Positions 9,226 to 16,452 of a DNA stretch of 64,000 bases are shown piece by piece. The notes under the pieces are model-generated. The model did no database searches, was not told the DNA's origin, and saw nothing but the letters and a program-made list of their open reading frames with translations. Origin of the DNA: GAS188 sp044445965 (GTDB taxonomy: Bacteria; Pseudomonadota; Alphaproteobacteria; Rhizobiales; Beijerinckiaceae); the NCBI GenBank assembly GCA_044445965.1, contig JBIOEJ010000012.1, positions 5,563 through 69,562 of the forward strand. Direction: 5' to 3'. Position numbers and translations under genes: made by a program. Each line of letters begins with the position of its first letter. The stretch's first letter is position 1.

Positions 9226-9246
9226 CCTTTAGTCCGAGGCCATCAT

Positions 9247-9783
9247 CTACTCCGAGGCCATTATCAGGCCGAGTGCGCGGGCGACGACGTGCTGTTCTTC
9301 CCGCGATAGAATGCCGGCGAGCTTCCGTTCCGTTTCGGCATGATCTCGCATGGCGGGCTCGACGACGCGACGGCCCTGCGCCGTCAATTCCACGACCACG
9401 CCTCTGCCATCGGTTTCATCGGCCAGGCGGCGCACATATCCTGCCTTTTCAAGGCGACGCAGGATATTGGACAAGCCTCCCGATGTGAGAATCAGCGTAT
9501 CGAGCAAGCGCTTCGGCGTCATGCGATAGGGAGCGCCCTCCACGCGTAGCGTCGCCAGCACGGCGTAGGCGGGGTATTTGAGCCTATGCTTGCCAAGCGT
9601 GCGGTTGACCGTCTTCAAGATGAGCTCATGCAGATGCAGGAGGCGACCGACCACCGCCTTTCCCGAGCAATCGATATCGGGGAATTCGCGGCGCCAGCGC
9701 CGCATGCCGGCGCCGACCCGGTCATTTTTCCAGATTTCCGTCGACTGCTCCGCGTCGACGCTTCGCAAGGTCGCCTTGCGCAT
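9247..9783 (-). CDS. MarR-family transcriptional regulator
   Basis: A 178-residue protein with a winged helix-turn-helix. The MTPKRLLDTLILTSGGLSNILRRLEKAGYVRR stretch contains the recognition helix and DETDGRGVVVELT forms the wing, followed by a C-terminal dimerisation helix. The start at 9783 is chosen because GAGGAGGAC precedes it on the minus strand; the longer upstream reading has no family similarity. It is divergent from the binding-protein gene at 9996 and probably controls that operon and possibly itself. Just beyond its stop, a 15-base segment at 9233-9247 repeats 9251-9265 with one mismatch, a small tandem duplication of the last codons. Confidence 0.88.
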   Translation of the reverse strand: MRKATLRSVDAEQSTEIWKNDRVGAGMRRWRREFPDIDCSGKAVVGRLLHLHELILKTVNRTLGKHRLKYPAYAVLATLRVEGAPYRMTPKRLLDTLILTSGGLSNILRRLEKAGYVRRLADETDGRGVVVELTAQGRRVVEPAMRDHAETERKLAGILSREEQHVVARALGLIMASE

Positions 9784-9866
9784 GTCCTCCTCGCTCTCTC
9801 CTGTGCGCGGGGCGCAACATCTGCGAAACGGCCGGCAAAATCCATGCGCATCATGCCTCCTAATTA

Positions 9867-9880
9867 TCTTTCTTGAAAGA
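9867..9880. promoter_or_regulatory. Candidate MarR operator in the divergent promoter region
   Basis: TCTTTCTTGAAAGA is a perfect 6-2-6 palindrome, lying between the divergent MarR gene (start 9783) and the binding-protein gene (start 9996). MarR dimers typically bind palindromes of this size. It is the clearest symmetric site I see in this 212-base gap. Assignment to this regulator is by position only. Confidence 0.5.
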
Positions 9881-9995
9881 CAAACCAAGGCGTGTTTGGA
9901 TGGCTTCGCCGGAGTGAATGGAAGAGGCTCTCGCTTCCAGCGCGGCGGGCTCCCCGGCAATCGCGTGGCCGCGCCCCATCGGTGAGGAGTTGAAA

Positions 9996-11024
9996 ATGCT
10001 ATCAGCAGCGCGCTTGGCGATGATCGCTATATTGTCTGCAGGCTTGTCTGTCGCTGCCTCCGCGCAAGCGGAGGAGTTGGTGGTCGGGTCCTTCGGCGGC
10101 TCGTTCGCCGACAACGTCAAGGCCTGCCATGTCGCGGCTTTCGAGAAGGCGACGGGCGCGACCGTGGCTCTGAAGCTCGGCAGCTCGTCGCAATTCGCGG
10201 CATCGATCCGGGCGTCCGGCGGCAACTCGGACATGGATGTCGTCTTCATCGACAATTCTCTTGCCGTGCAGGTTCACAACGAAAAACTCAGCGAGACGAT
10301 CGATCGCAGCAAGCTCGCCCATGCGGGCGAGATCATCGCGAATGCCTGGGGCGTCGATGATTCCTACGTCGTCGCGATGGTGAGCGCGACGACGCTCGTC
10401 TACAATCCCAAGGCCGTGAAGACGCCGCCAACCTCCTGGCTTGATCTCTTCGATCCGCAATATGCCGGCAAATATGCCATCGGCGATTTCAGCGGCACCT
10501 CCGGCTGGCAGTTCTTCCTCGCGCTGAACAAGATCAAGGGTGGCACCCTCGACAATATCGACCCCGGCATCGAGGCGATCAAGCCGCTCGCCAAAGGTTC
10601 GGCCGTGCTCTACACCCAGGCGGATCAGATCGTCTCGCTCTTCGAGCGCGGGGAGATCGTCATCGCCGCCTGGTATCCGGATAGAGCCGGCGTGGCTGCC
10701 GACAAAGGCCTCCCGCTCGCCGTGGCCTATCCGAAGGAAGGCTCGGTCGGCATCCTTCCCGCCGTCCTCATTCCCAAGGGCACCAAGAAGCTCGACCTCG
10801 CCCACAAGTTCATCGACGTCGTGCTGTCCGCGGAAGGTCAGAAGTGCTTCTCTGAAAAGGCTTATATCGGCTCTGTCAACAAGAGCGTGACCCTTTCCGA
10901 CAAGGTTGCGCGGATCGCGCCGACCGGGGAGGCGCTCGACAAACTGTGGTTCATCGATCCCGACATCTTGGCGAAGAACCTCCCCGCATGGACCCGCCGC
11001 TGGCAGCGCGAAGTCGTGCGCTGA
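9996..11024 (+). CDS. PotD-type ABC importer substrate-binding protein
   Basis: A 342-residue periplasmic binding protein of the spermidine/putrescine/iron class (SBP_bac_6/8). The signal peptide is LSAARLAMIAILSAGLSVAA with cleavage near AQA-EE at about residues 24-26. The mature protein opens with ELVVGSFGGSFADNVKA, typical of this class. ATG 9996 follows GAGGAG at 9984-9989; the in-frame ATG at 9918 lacks a comparable site. It is the receptor for the PotABC-like proteins encoded from 11342. Unusually, 317 bases of palindromic repeats separate it from the ATPase gene, which probably lets it be expressed above the membrane components (inference). Confidence 0.9.
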   Translation: MLSAARLAMIAILSAGLSVAASAQAEELVVGSFGGSFADNVKACHVAAFEKATGATVALKLGSSSQFAASIRASGGNSDMDVVFIDNSLAVQVHNEKLSETIDRSKLAHAGEIIANAWGVDDSYVVAMVSATTLVYNPKAVKTPPTSWLDLFDPQYAGKYAIGDFSGTSGWQFFLALNKIKGGTLDNIDPGIEAIKPLAKGSAVLYTQADQIVSLFERGEIVIAAWYPDRAGVAADKGLPLAVAYPKEGSVGILPAVLIPKGTKKLDLAHKFIDVVLSAEGQKCFSEKAYIGSVNKSVTLSDKVARIAPTGEALDKLWFIDPDILAKNLPAWTRRWQREVVR

Positions 11025-11052
11025 TCGCGGATCAGGGACGCAGTCGGCGATC

Positions 11053-11094
11053 TTAGAGCGCGATGATTTTTCTTCGAGTCATCACCCGCTCTAA
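11053..11094. repeat. Imperfect palindrome with TTAGAGCG arms
   Basis: TTAGAGCG (11053-11060) is perfectly complementary to CGCTCTAA (11087-11094), with an inner ATGA/TCAT match. It is the first of four consecutive palindromic units filling the 11025-11341 gap. Confidence 0.7.
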
Positions 11095-11105
11095 GTTATT
11101 GTTTT

Positions 11106-11154
11106 GAGCATGATCTCTTCCAAAAACCGGCATCCACTTTTTGGGATCATGCTC
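11106..11154. repeat. Hyphomicrobiales-type extragenic palindrome
   Basis: GAGCATGATC (11106-11115) pairs with GATCATGCTC (11145-11154), and CCAAAAA (11121-11127) pairs with TTTTTGG (11138-11144), giving a long hairpin. From memory, units of this GAGCATGATC...GATCATGCTC form are dispersed in many Bradyrhizobium, Methylobacterium and Rhizobium genomes; this is the main order-level hint in the window. Confidence 0.75.
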
Positions 11155-11155
11155 C

Positions 11156-11230
11156 AGTGCAGCGAATCCGAAATTCGCATCATATTGGAGCAACGCGCGG
11201 GGCGAATTTCGGATTCAAAAGCTGCACTAG
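11156..11230. repeat. Inverted-repeat element A
   Basis: The left arm (11156-11178, beginning AGTGCAGC) and the right arm (11202-11230, ending GCTGCACTAG) are inverted copies. The right arm carries four extra bases (TTTT on its complement). The arms enclose a loop of about 23 bases. The arm sequence is related to that of element B downstream. Confidence 0.8.
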
Positions 11231-11243
11231 CAAGTTATTGTTT

Positions 11244-11322
11244 CTAGTGGGGTTTTCGAATTTGAAGTTCCTACCGCGCGCATGCCATCCATGTGACAGG
11301 AACTTCAAATTCACCACACTAG
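11244..11322. repeat. Inverted-repeat element B, related to element A
   Basis: The left arm 11244-11272 (beginning CTAGTGGGG) and the right arm 11298-11322 (ending CCACACTAG) are inverted copies around a 25-base loop. Here the left arm carries the four extra bases, the mirror image of element A. Arms of A and B share CTAGTG at the end and a GAATyyGAArTTC core, so they are divergent copies of one element family placed in opposite orientations. AAGTTATTGTTT occurs just before each of the last two units. Confidence 0.78.
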
Positions 11323-11341
11323 CGAGCCGCCGAGATCCTCG

Positions 11342-12430
11342 ATGAGCAGACTGACCTTCGATCGTCTGGTGAAGCGCTATGGCGACAGCGAGGTCGTCAA
11401 GCGGGTTTCCCTGACGATCGAGGAAGGCGAATTCGTCTCATTGCTGGGGCCGTCGGGCTGCGGCAAGACGACGATCCTGCGCATGGTCGCAGGGCTCATC
11501 CCGCCGAGCGAAGGGCGCATTCTCATCGGTGACGATGACGTCACCCTCAAGCCGCCGAACAAGCGCGGTGTCGGTCTCGTCTTCCAATCCTACGCGCTCT
11601 TTCCACATCTGACGGTCTTCGAGAATGTCGCCTTCGGTCTTAAGCGGCAAGGCATCGCGGGTCGAGATCTCGAGCATCGCACCAAGGAGATGCTGGCGCT
11701 CGTGCGGCTCGATGCTTTCGGCGAGCGCTTCCCGCGGCAGCTCTCGGGCGGGCAACAGCAGCGCGTCGCGGTCGCGCGGGCCATCGCGCCTCGCCCACGG
11801 GTCCTGCTGTTCGATGAGCCATTGTCGAATCTCGATGCCCGCCTGCGCGACGAGATGCAGATCGAGCTGAAGCGCCTGCAGCGGGGCCTCGGCGTCACGA
11901 CGGTGTTCGTGACCCACGACCAGAGCGAGGCGCTGTCGATGTCCGACCGTGTCTGTGTCCTGGCCGAGGGCGTCGTGCAGCAATTCGCGACGCCGGAAGA
12001 GCTGTATCATCACCCCCGCACGGCATTCGTCGCCGGCTTTCTCGGCAGGCCGAACAGGCTCAGCGGCGTCATTGCCGAGAGAGTCGCCGCAGGCGGAGCC
12101 ATCCGCGTCGGCTCCAGGCTTCTGCTTCAATCGGCGCTGCTGGCCCATCCGGTCGGGCAGGTGGTGGAAGTCATCATCCGCCAGGAAGCCATCCGCATTG
12201 GCAAACCTTCGTCCGGCTGGCCGGGAGCTCTTCGCGGGACTGTGATGATGCGCTCCTTCAACGGCCCGCGGGTGCAATATGTCGTGCGCGTTGCCGAGGA
12301 GGTCGAGCTGGTAGCGGAGACCCCCTCTAGCGCCGGCGCTGCCGCTCTTTCCATCGGTGCCGATGTCGAGCTTGCCATCGACCCGTCCGCGGTTTTCGCG
12401 CTGCCCATCGCCGCGGCGGATCGGCCATGA
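11342..12430 (+). CDS. PotA-type ABC importer ATPase
   Basis: A 362-residue ATPase of the spermidine/putrescine/Fe(III) class. Walker A GPSGCGKTT is at residues 36-44, the signature LSGGQQQR near 135-142 and Walker B VLLFDEPLSNLDARLRDEM near 155-173. A C-terminal TOBE/OB-fold regulatory domain occupies roughly residues 240-355. The start ATG follows the palindromic repeat region without a strong ribosome-binding site. It overlaps the permease gene by four bases (ATGA). It energises the importer whose receptor is encoded at 9996. Confidence 0.92.
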   Translation: MSRLTFDRLVKRYGDSEVVKRVSLTIEEGEFVSLLGPSGCGKTTILRMVAGLIPPSEGRILIGDDDVTLKPPNKRGVGLVFQSYALFPHLTVFENVAFGLKRQGIAGRDLEHRTKEMLALVRLDAFGERFPRQLSGGQQQRVAVARAIAPRPRVLLFDEPLSNLDARLRDEMQIELKRLQRGLGVTTVFVTHDQSEALSMSDRVCVLAEGVVQQFATPEELYHHPRTAFVAGFLGRPNRLSGVIAERVAAGGAIRVGSRLLLQSALLAHPVGQVVEVIIRQEAIRIGKPSSGWPGALRGTVMMRSFNGPRVQYVVRVAEEVELVAETPSSAGAAALSIGADVELAIDPSAVFALPIAAADRP

Positions 12431-13278
12431 ATAGCACTCGTCACGGCGTAGCGCTTTTCGCCCCCCTGGCGCTGGTCTTGGCCGCGTTCTTCCTGCTGCC
12501 GGTGCTGTTGATGCTGCCGACGAGCTTGCGCGAATATGTGCCGGGCGCCGGCATCGCCCGGGGCTCCTGGACCTTCGAGAACTACATCAGCATCATCACC
12601 GACGAGTATTATCGCGAGGTCGTTTGGCGGACGCTCGGCCTCGGCCTCGGGGTGACGCTGGCCTGCCTCGTCCTCGGCTATCCCGTCGCCTATCTGATCG
12701 CGCGCGGCCCGCGGCGTTGGCGCATTCCGCTGACACTCCTCGTCGTCTTCCCGATGATGCTGAACCTGGTGGTCCGTTCCTTCGGTTGGATCGCACTGCT
12801 TGCCAATCATGGACTCATCAACAATCTGCTGCTCGATCTCGGGGTAATCGGGACGCCGCTCAAGCTGATATTCAACTTGACCGGACTCATGATCGGCATG
12901 ACGCATATCTTTCTGCCCTTCATGGTCCTGATGCTCGTCGCCGCGATCCAGAACATTCCGCAGGATGTCGAAAGCGCCGCGGCGACCCTGGGCTCCGGCC
13001 GTTCGCACGTCTTCTTTTCCATCACGCTGCCGCTGACGGCACCGGGCGTCCTCGCAGGATCGATTCTCGTCTTCGTCCTGACTATCAGCGCGCTCGTGAC
13101 GCCGCGCATGCTGGGCGGCCCCACCTATCAGGTGATGGCGACGCTGATCTATGACGACTATATGCAGACGCTCGATTGGCCGAGCGGTTCGGCGCTCGCC
13201 TTCGCGCTGACGGCCATTGCGGTGTCGTTCATCTGGCTCTCGAGCCGGATCACGAAGCGCTGGGCGGGCGCGGCATGA
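12427..13278 (+). CDS. PotB-type ABC importer permease
   Basis: A 283-residue inner-membrane permease. The first transmembrane helix (LFAPLALVLAAFFLLPVLLM) spans about residues 10-29, several further helices follow, and the EAA-loop region DVESAAATLGSGRSHVFF contacts the ATPase. Length and organisation match PotB/PotH. It overlaps the ATPase gene upstream by four bases and the PotC-like gene downstream by four, so it is an internal gene of one polycistron. Confidence 0.92.
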   Translation: MNSTRHGVALFAPLALVLAAFFLLPVLLMLPTSLREYVPGAGIARGSWTFENYISIITDEYYREVVWRTLGLGLGVTLACLVLGYPVAYLIARGPRRWRIPLTLLVVFPMMLNLVVRSFGWIALLANHGLINNLLLDLGVIGTPLKLIFNLTGLMIGMTHIFLPFMVLMLVAAIQNIPQDVESAAATLGSGRSHVFFSITLPLTAPGVLAGSILVFVLTISALVTPRMLGGPTYQVMATLIYDDYMQTLDWPSGSALAFALTAIAVSFIWLSSRITKRWAGAA

Positions 13279-14063
13279 GTGGCCGGGCTCCCGGGCGGGC
13301 CGTCGCCGCCACAGCCCTGGCGGTCCTCGCTTTTCTGCAACTTCCCGTGCTCGTGGTCGTGCTCGCGGCTTTCAGCACGACCTCCTACCTGACCATTCCG
13401 CCGCAAGGCTGGACACTCGCCTGGTTCGGAAAGGTTCTCAGCGACCCGACCTACTTGTCCGCGATTCGCATGAGCCTCGTCCTGGCGATCGGATCGACAT
13501 TCGTCTCGCTTGTCCTTGGCCTCTCCGCGGCCTATCCGCTGGCGCGCAACATGCTGCCCGCCGCCGAGGCGCTGACATCCTTTCTGATGGCGCCCCTGAT
13601 CATGCCGTCGGTGGTGATCGGCGTCGCCATGCTGCAATTTTACGCCATGACCGGCCTGCGCGGTAGCCTTCTGGGCCTGCTCCTCGCCCATGTCATCATC
13701 ACAGTGCCCTACATAGTCCGCTCGGCGCTTGCGAGCCTCGCCGGACTCGACGCCTCTTTGGAGGAGGCAGCGAGGGTCCTGGGCGCGACCGGGTTCGAAG
13801 CGTTCCGCCTCGTCACCCTGCCGCTGATCCGGCCCGGCCTCATCGCCGGCGCCCTCTTCGCTTTCATCACCTCTCTCGACAATGTGCCGGTGACCATCTT
13901 CCTGATCAGCGCCGACCAGACGACCCTGCCGGTGCTAATTTTTACCTCGGTCGAGATGGGCGTCGATCCGAGCGTCGCGGCGATCTCAACCATCCTGATT
14001 GTAGCCACTGGAGTGGTCCTGCTGCTCGCCGAGCGGCGGACAGGCTTCCATCGTTTCATCTGA
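13275..14063 (+). CDS. PotC-type ABC importer permease
   Basis: A 262-residue permease with a first helix at about residues 10-30 (ALAVLAFLQLPVLVVVLAAF) and the EAA loop ASLEEAARVLGATGFEAF. It pairs with the PotB-like protein. The start is the ATG at 13275, which overlaps the previous stop; the in-frame upstream extension lies inside the PotB-like gene. The next gene, a CE4-fold hydrolase, begins 15 bases after the stop, so transport and hydrolysis are likely co-expressed. Confidence 0.92.
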   Translation: MSGRAPGRAVAATALAVLAFLQLPVLVVVLAAFSTTSYLTIPPQGWTLAWFGKVLSDPTYLSAIRMSLVLAIGSTFVSLVLGLSAAYPLARNMLPAAEALTSFLMAPLIMPSVVIGVAMLQFYAMTGLRGSLLGLLLAHVIITVPYIVRSALASLAGLDASLEEAARVLGATGFEAFRLVTLPLIRPGLIAGALFAFITSLDNVPVTIFLISADQTTLPVLIFTSVEMGVDPSVAAISTILIVATGVVLLLAERRTGFHRFI

Positions 14064-14078
14064 GCCAAGGTTGAGAAC

Positions 14079-14912
14079 ATGCCACTCACGAGCAAAGGAT
14101 TTCCGCTTTTCCTCACCTTCGATCTCGACGCCGAGACCATGTGGACGGGGCGCGATCCAAACTTTGCGCAGCGGCCGATCTTGATGTCCCAGGGCGCCTA
14201 TGGCTGGAAGGTCGGAACCACGCGCGTGCTCGACCTCCTCGATCGTTATGGCCTGAAGACTACCTTCTTCATCCCCGGCCTCATCATCGACCAGCGGCCA
14301 GCGCTGATGGAGGAGATTCTCAGGCGTGGCCACGAGATCGCGCATCACAGCTATAGCCACAGCTGGATCCTCAACCTCTCGCCCGAGCAGGAGCGCGACG
14401 AGATGGAGAAGGGTTTCCAGTCGATCAAGCGTGTCAGTGGAAGGCCGCCGCGCGGCTGGCGCTCTCCGGCGGCCGAGATCAGCCAGATAACCATGCCGAT
14501 GCTCATCGAATACGGCTTCGACTATTCCTCGAATTTCTTCGACGACGATTCGCCCTATCTCCATGATGTTGGTGGCAAGCCGACCAAGATCGTGGAGCTG
14601 CCCTTTCGCTGGGTGCTCGATGACGCGCCGTTCTTCCAATACTCGATCGTTCTGCCCGGCCGCACCATGCAGGCACCTTCCGCGCTGCTCGAGGCCTGGA
14701 AGGGCGAATTCGATGTGCTCTACGCCGAGGATCGGATGATGATGGTGGGCATGCATCCCGAGATGATCGGCCAGCCCTCCCGCATCAAGGCGCTTCAGGG
14801 GCTGATCGAGCATGCGCTGCGGAATCGGAACGTCTGGATCGGTCGCTGCGATGAGATGGTCGATGACATGCGGCCTCGCCTCGAGCGGGCTCGGACGGGG
14901 GCAGGGCGATGA
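14079..14912 (+). CDS. CE4/NodB-fold hydrolase (polysaccharide deacetylase family), second copy
   Basis: A 277-residue cytoplasmic protein related to the one at 203-1063. It has TFDLDAET (residues 13-20, Asp15 and Asp17) and GHEIAHHSYSHSW, with metal-ligand candidates His90 and His94; GWRSPAAEIS is motif 3. Both copies keep a long insert after motif 1 and the VELPFRWVLDDAPFF/IELPWHWSLDDAPYL segment, so they form one subfamily. Being inside an importer-SDR-amidase operon argues for a cyclic imide, ureide or amide substrate (inference). It ends in an ATGA overlap with the next gene. Confidence 0.88.
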   Translation: MPLTSKGFPLFLTFDLDAETMWTGRDPNFAQRPILMSQGAYGWKVGTTRVLDLLDRYGLKTTFFIPGLIIDQRPALMEEILRRGHEIAHHSYSHSWILNLSPEQERDEMEKGFQSIKRVSGRPPRGWRSPAAEISQITMPMLIEYGFDYSSNFFDDDSPYLHDVGGKPTKIVELPFRWVLDDAPFFQYSIVLPGRTMQAPSALLEAWKGEFDVLYAEDRMMMVGMHPEMIGQPSRIKALQGLIEHALRNRNVWIGRCDEMVDDMRPRLERARTGAGR

Positions 14913-15667
14913 GCGGGGTGCTCGCCGGCCGGCATATCCTCGTCACGGGAGGCGCGAAGGGTATCGGCGCCGCGACCGTCGAGCGTTTCATGGCCGAGGG
15001 CGCCAAGGTCGCGATCCTCGATCGCGACGGACCGGCATTGAGCCCTTTCGCCGCTCGCTTCGGAGGCTCCCTGTTCGCCGTCGTTGCCGATGTCGGCGAT
15101 CCGCGAGGAGTGGCGGAAGCGGTTTCGGCCTGCGCCCGCGAGCTCGGGGCGGTCGACGGCGTCGTGAATGCCGCTGGCATCGATCTCGTGGCCGATATCG
15201 AGGCGATGTCGATCGAAGCGTGGAACCATGTCCTGACCGTCAACCTCACGGGCCCCTTGCTGGTCATGCGGGCCTGCTATCCGCATCTGAAGGCGGCGGG
15301 CGGCGGCACGATCGTCAACGTATCTTCGGGTGCCGGCCTCCTGCCGCTTCAGAACCGCACGGCCTATTGCGCCTCGAAGGCGGGGCTGCAGATGGCCTCC
15401 AAGGCTCTGGCCATGGAAGCGGCTGCATTCGGCATCCGCGTCAACACGGTCTGTCCCGGCGCCGTCGAGACCGACCTGTTCCGCAAGGGACTGGAGGAGA
15501 CGCCGGACCCGCAGGCGGCCTATGAGGCCGTGCGGTCGCGATACGCCTTGCGCCGCATCGCCGGGGCCGACGAGATCGCCGCCGCGATCCTTTGGCTGAC
15601 GAGCGCCGAATCCTCCTTCGTGACCGGCACCGCCATCGCCGTCGATGGCGGCCGGACCTTCCATTGA
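14909..15667 (+). CDS. Short-chain dehydrogenase/reductase (SDR), first of a pair
   Basis: A 252-residue classical SDR. The cofactor motif TGGAKGIG lies at residues 14-21, VNAAGID around 87-93, the catalytic Ser is in NVSSGAG, and the Tyr/Lys pair YCASK is at about residues 152-156. The C-terminal GTAIAVDGGRTFH is typical. Asp at the end of beta-2 (ILDRD) favours NAD(H) (inference). Substrate unknown; probably an alcohol or keto group in the imported compound. It overlaps the hydrolase upstream and is followed 13 bases later by a second SDR. Confidence 0.9.
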   Translation: MSGVLAGRHILVTGGAKGIGAATVERFMAEGAKVAILDRDGPALSPFAARFGGSLFAVVADVGDPRGVAEAVSACARELGAVDGVVNAAGIDLVADIEAMSIEAWNHVLTVNLTGPLLVMRACYPHLKAAGGGTIVNVSSGAGLLPLQNRTAYCASKAGLQMASKALAMEAAAFGIRVNTVCPGAVETDLFRKGLEETPDPQAAYEAVRSRYALRRIAGADEIAAAILWLTSAESSFVTGTAIAVDGGRTFH

Positions 15668-15680
15668 GGGGTGCACGGAA

Positions 15681-16439
15681 ATGTCTGTCCTCAGCCAACG
15701 CTTCGCGGGCAAGACCGTCCTGGTGACGGGTGCGGCAAATGGCATTGGTGCTGCGACCGTGAGGCGGTTTCTCGATGAAGGAGCTAAGGTCGCCGCCATC
15801 GATCGCGAGAAGGAAGGCTTCGCGGAGAATTTCGGGGACGATCCGCCCGCGCGGCTGCTGACGATCGTCGGAGACTGCACCGATGCTTCAGTCCTTGCGG
15901 ATTTCCACGAGCGCGCCGCCAAGGCTTTCGGTCCGATCGACATCCTGTTCAACAATGTGGGGCAAAGCGGCCGCGAACGCTCGGCGCAATTTGACGTTTC
16001 GGACGAAGCCGTCTGGCGCTTCGTGCTGGAAGTCACTTTGCTGACGACGATGCGCATGTCGCGGCTCGTGGTGCCGGAGATGCGCCGGCGTGGCGGCCGC
16101 ATCGTCAATATGTCGAGCGATACGGCATTCGTCGGCGATACCGGGCTCGTTGACTACGCCGCCGCCAAGATGGGCGTCGTCGGCTTCACGCGGTCGCTGG
16201 CCCGCGAGCTCGCTCCGCATGGCGTCACCGTCAACGTGGTCGCGCCCGGCGCGATCCGCACGCGCGCCCATGACCGCATGCCGCAAGCCGTGATCGAGCG
16301 CATCAAGACCACGACGCCCGCGGGGTTCATCGCCGAGCCGAACGACGTCGCAGGCGTCGTCGCTTTTCTCGCCAGCGAGGACGCCCGCTACATCACGGGC
16401 CAGACATTGCTGATCGACGGCGGACGATGGATGATTTGA
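15681..16439 (+). CDS. Short-chain dehydrogenase/reductase (SDR), second of a pair
   Basis: A 252-residue classical SDR with TGAANGIG at about residues 15-22, NNVGQSG, the catalytic Ser in NMSSDTA, and YAAAK. The C-terminus is GQTLLIDGGRWMI. It is clearly diverged from the upstream SDR, so the two probably catalyse different steps or act on different stereoisomers. ATG 15681 is preferred because family proteins start just before LSQRFAGK; an in-frame start at 15645 lies in the previous gene. Confidence 0.9.
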   Translation: MSVLSQRFAGKTVLVTGAANGIGAATVRRFLDEGAKVAAIDREKEGFAENFGDDPPARLLTIVGDCTDASVLADFHERAAKAFGPIDILFNNVGQSGRERSAQFDVSDEAVWRFVLEVTLLTTMRMSRLVVPEMRRRGGRIVNMSSDTAFVGDTGLVDYAAAKMGVVGFTRSLARELAPHGVTVNVVAPGAIRTRAHDRMPQAVIERIKTTTPAGFIAEPNDVAGVVAFLASEDARYITGQTLLIDGGRWMI

Positions 16440-16452
16440 GCACGAGGCCGCA

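Noticed and set aside
11157..11345. Small plus-strand open frame in the repeat region
   Set aside because: It is composed of the inverted-repeat elements A and B and has no ribosome-binding site.
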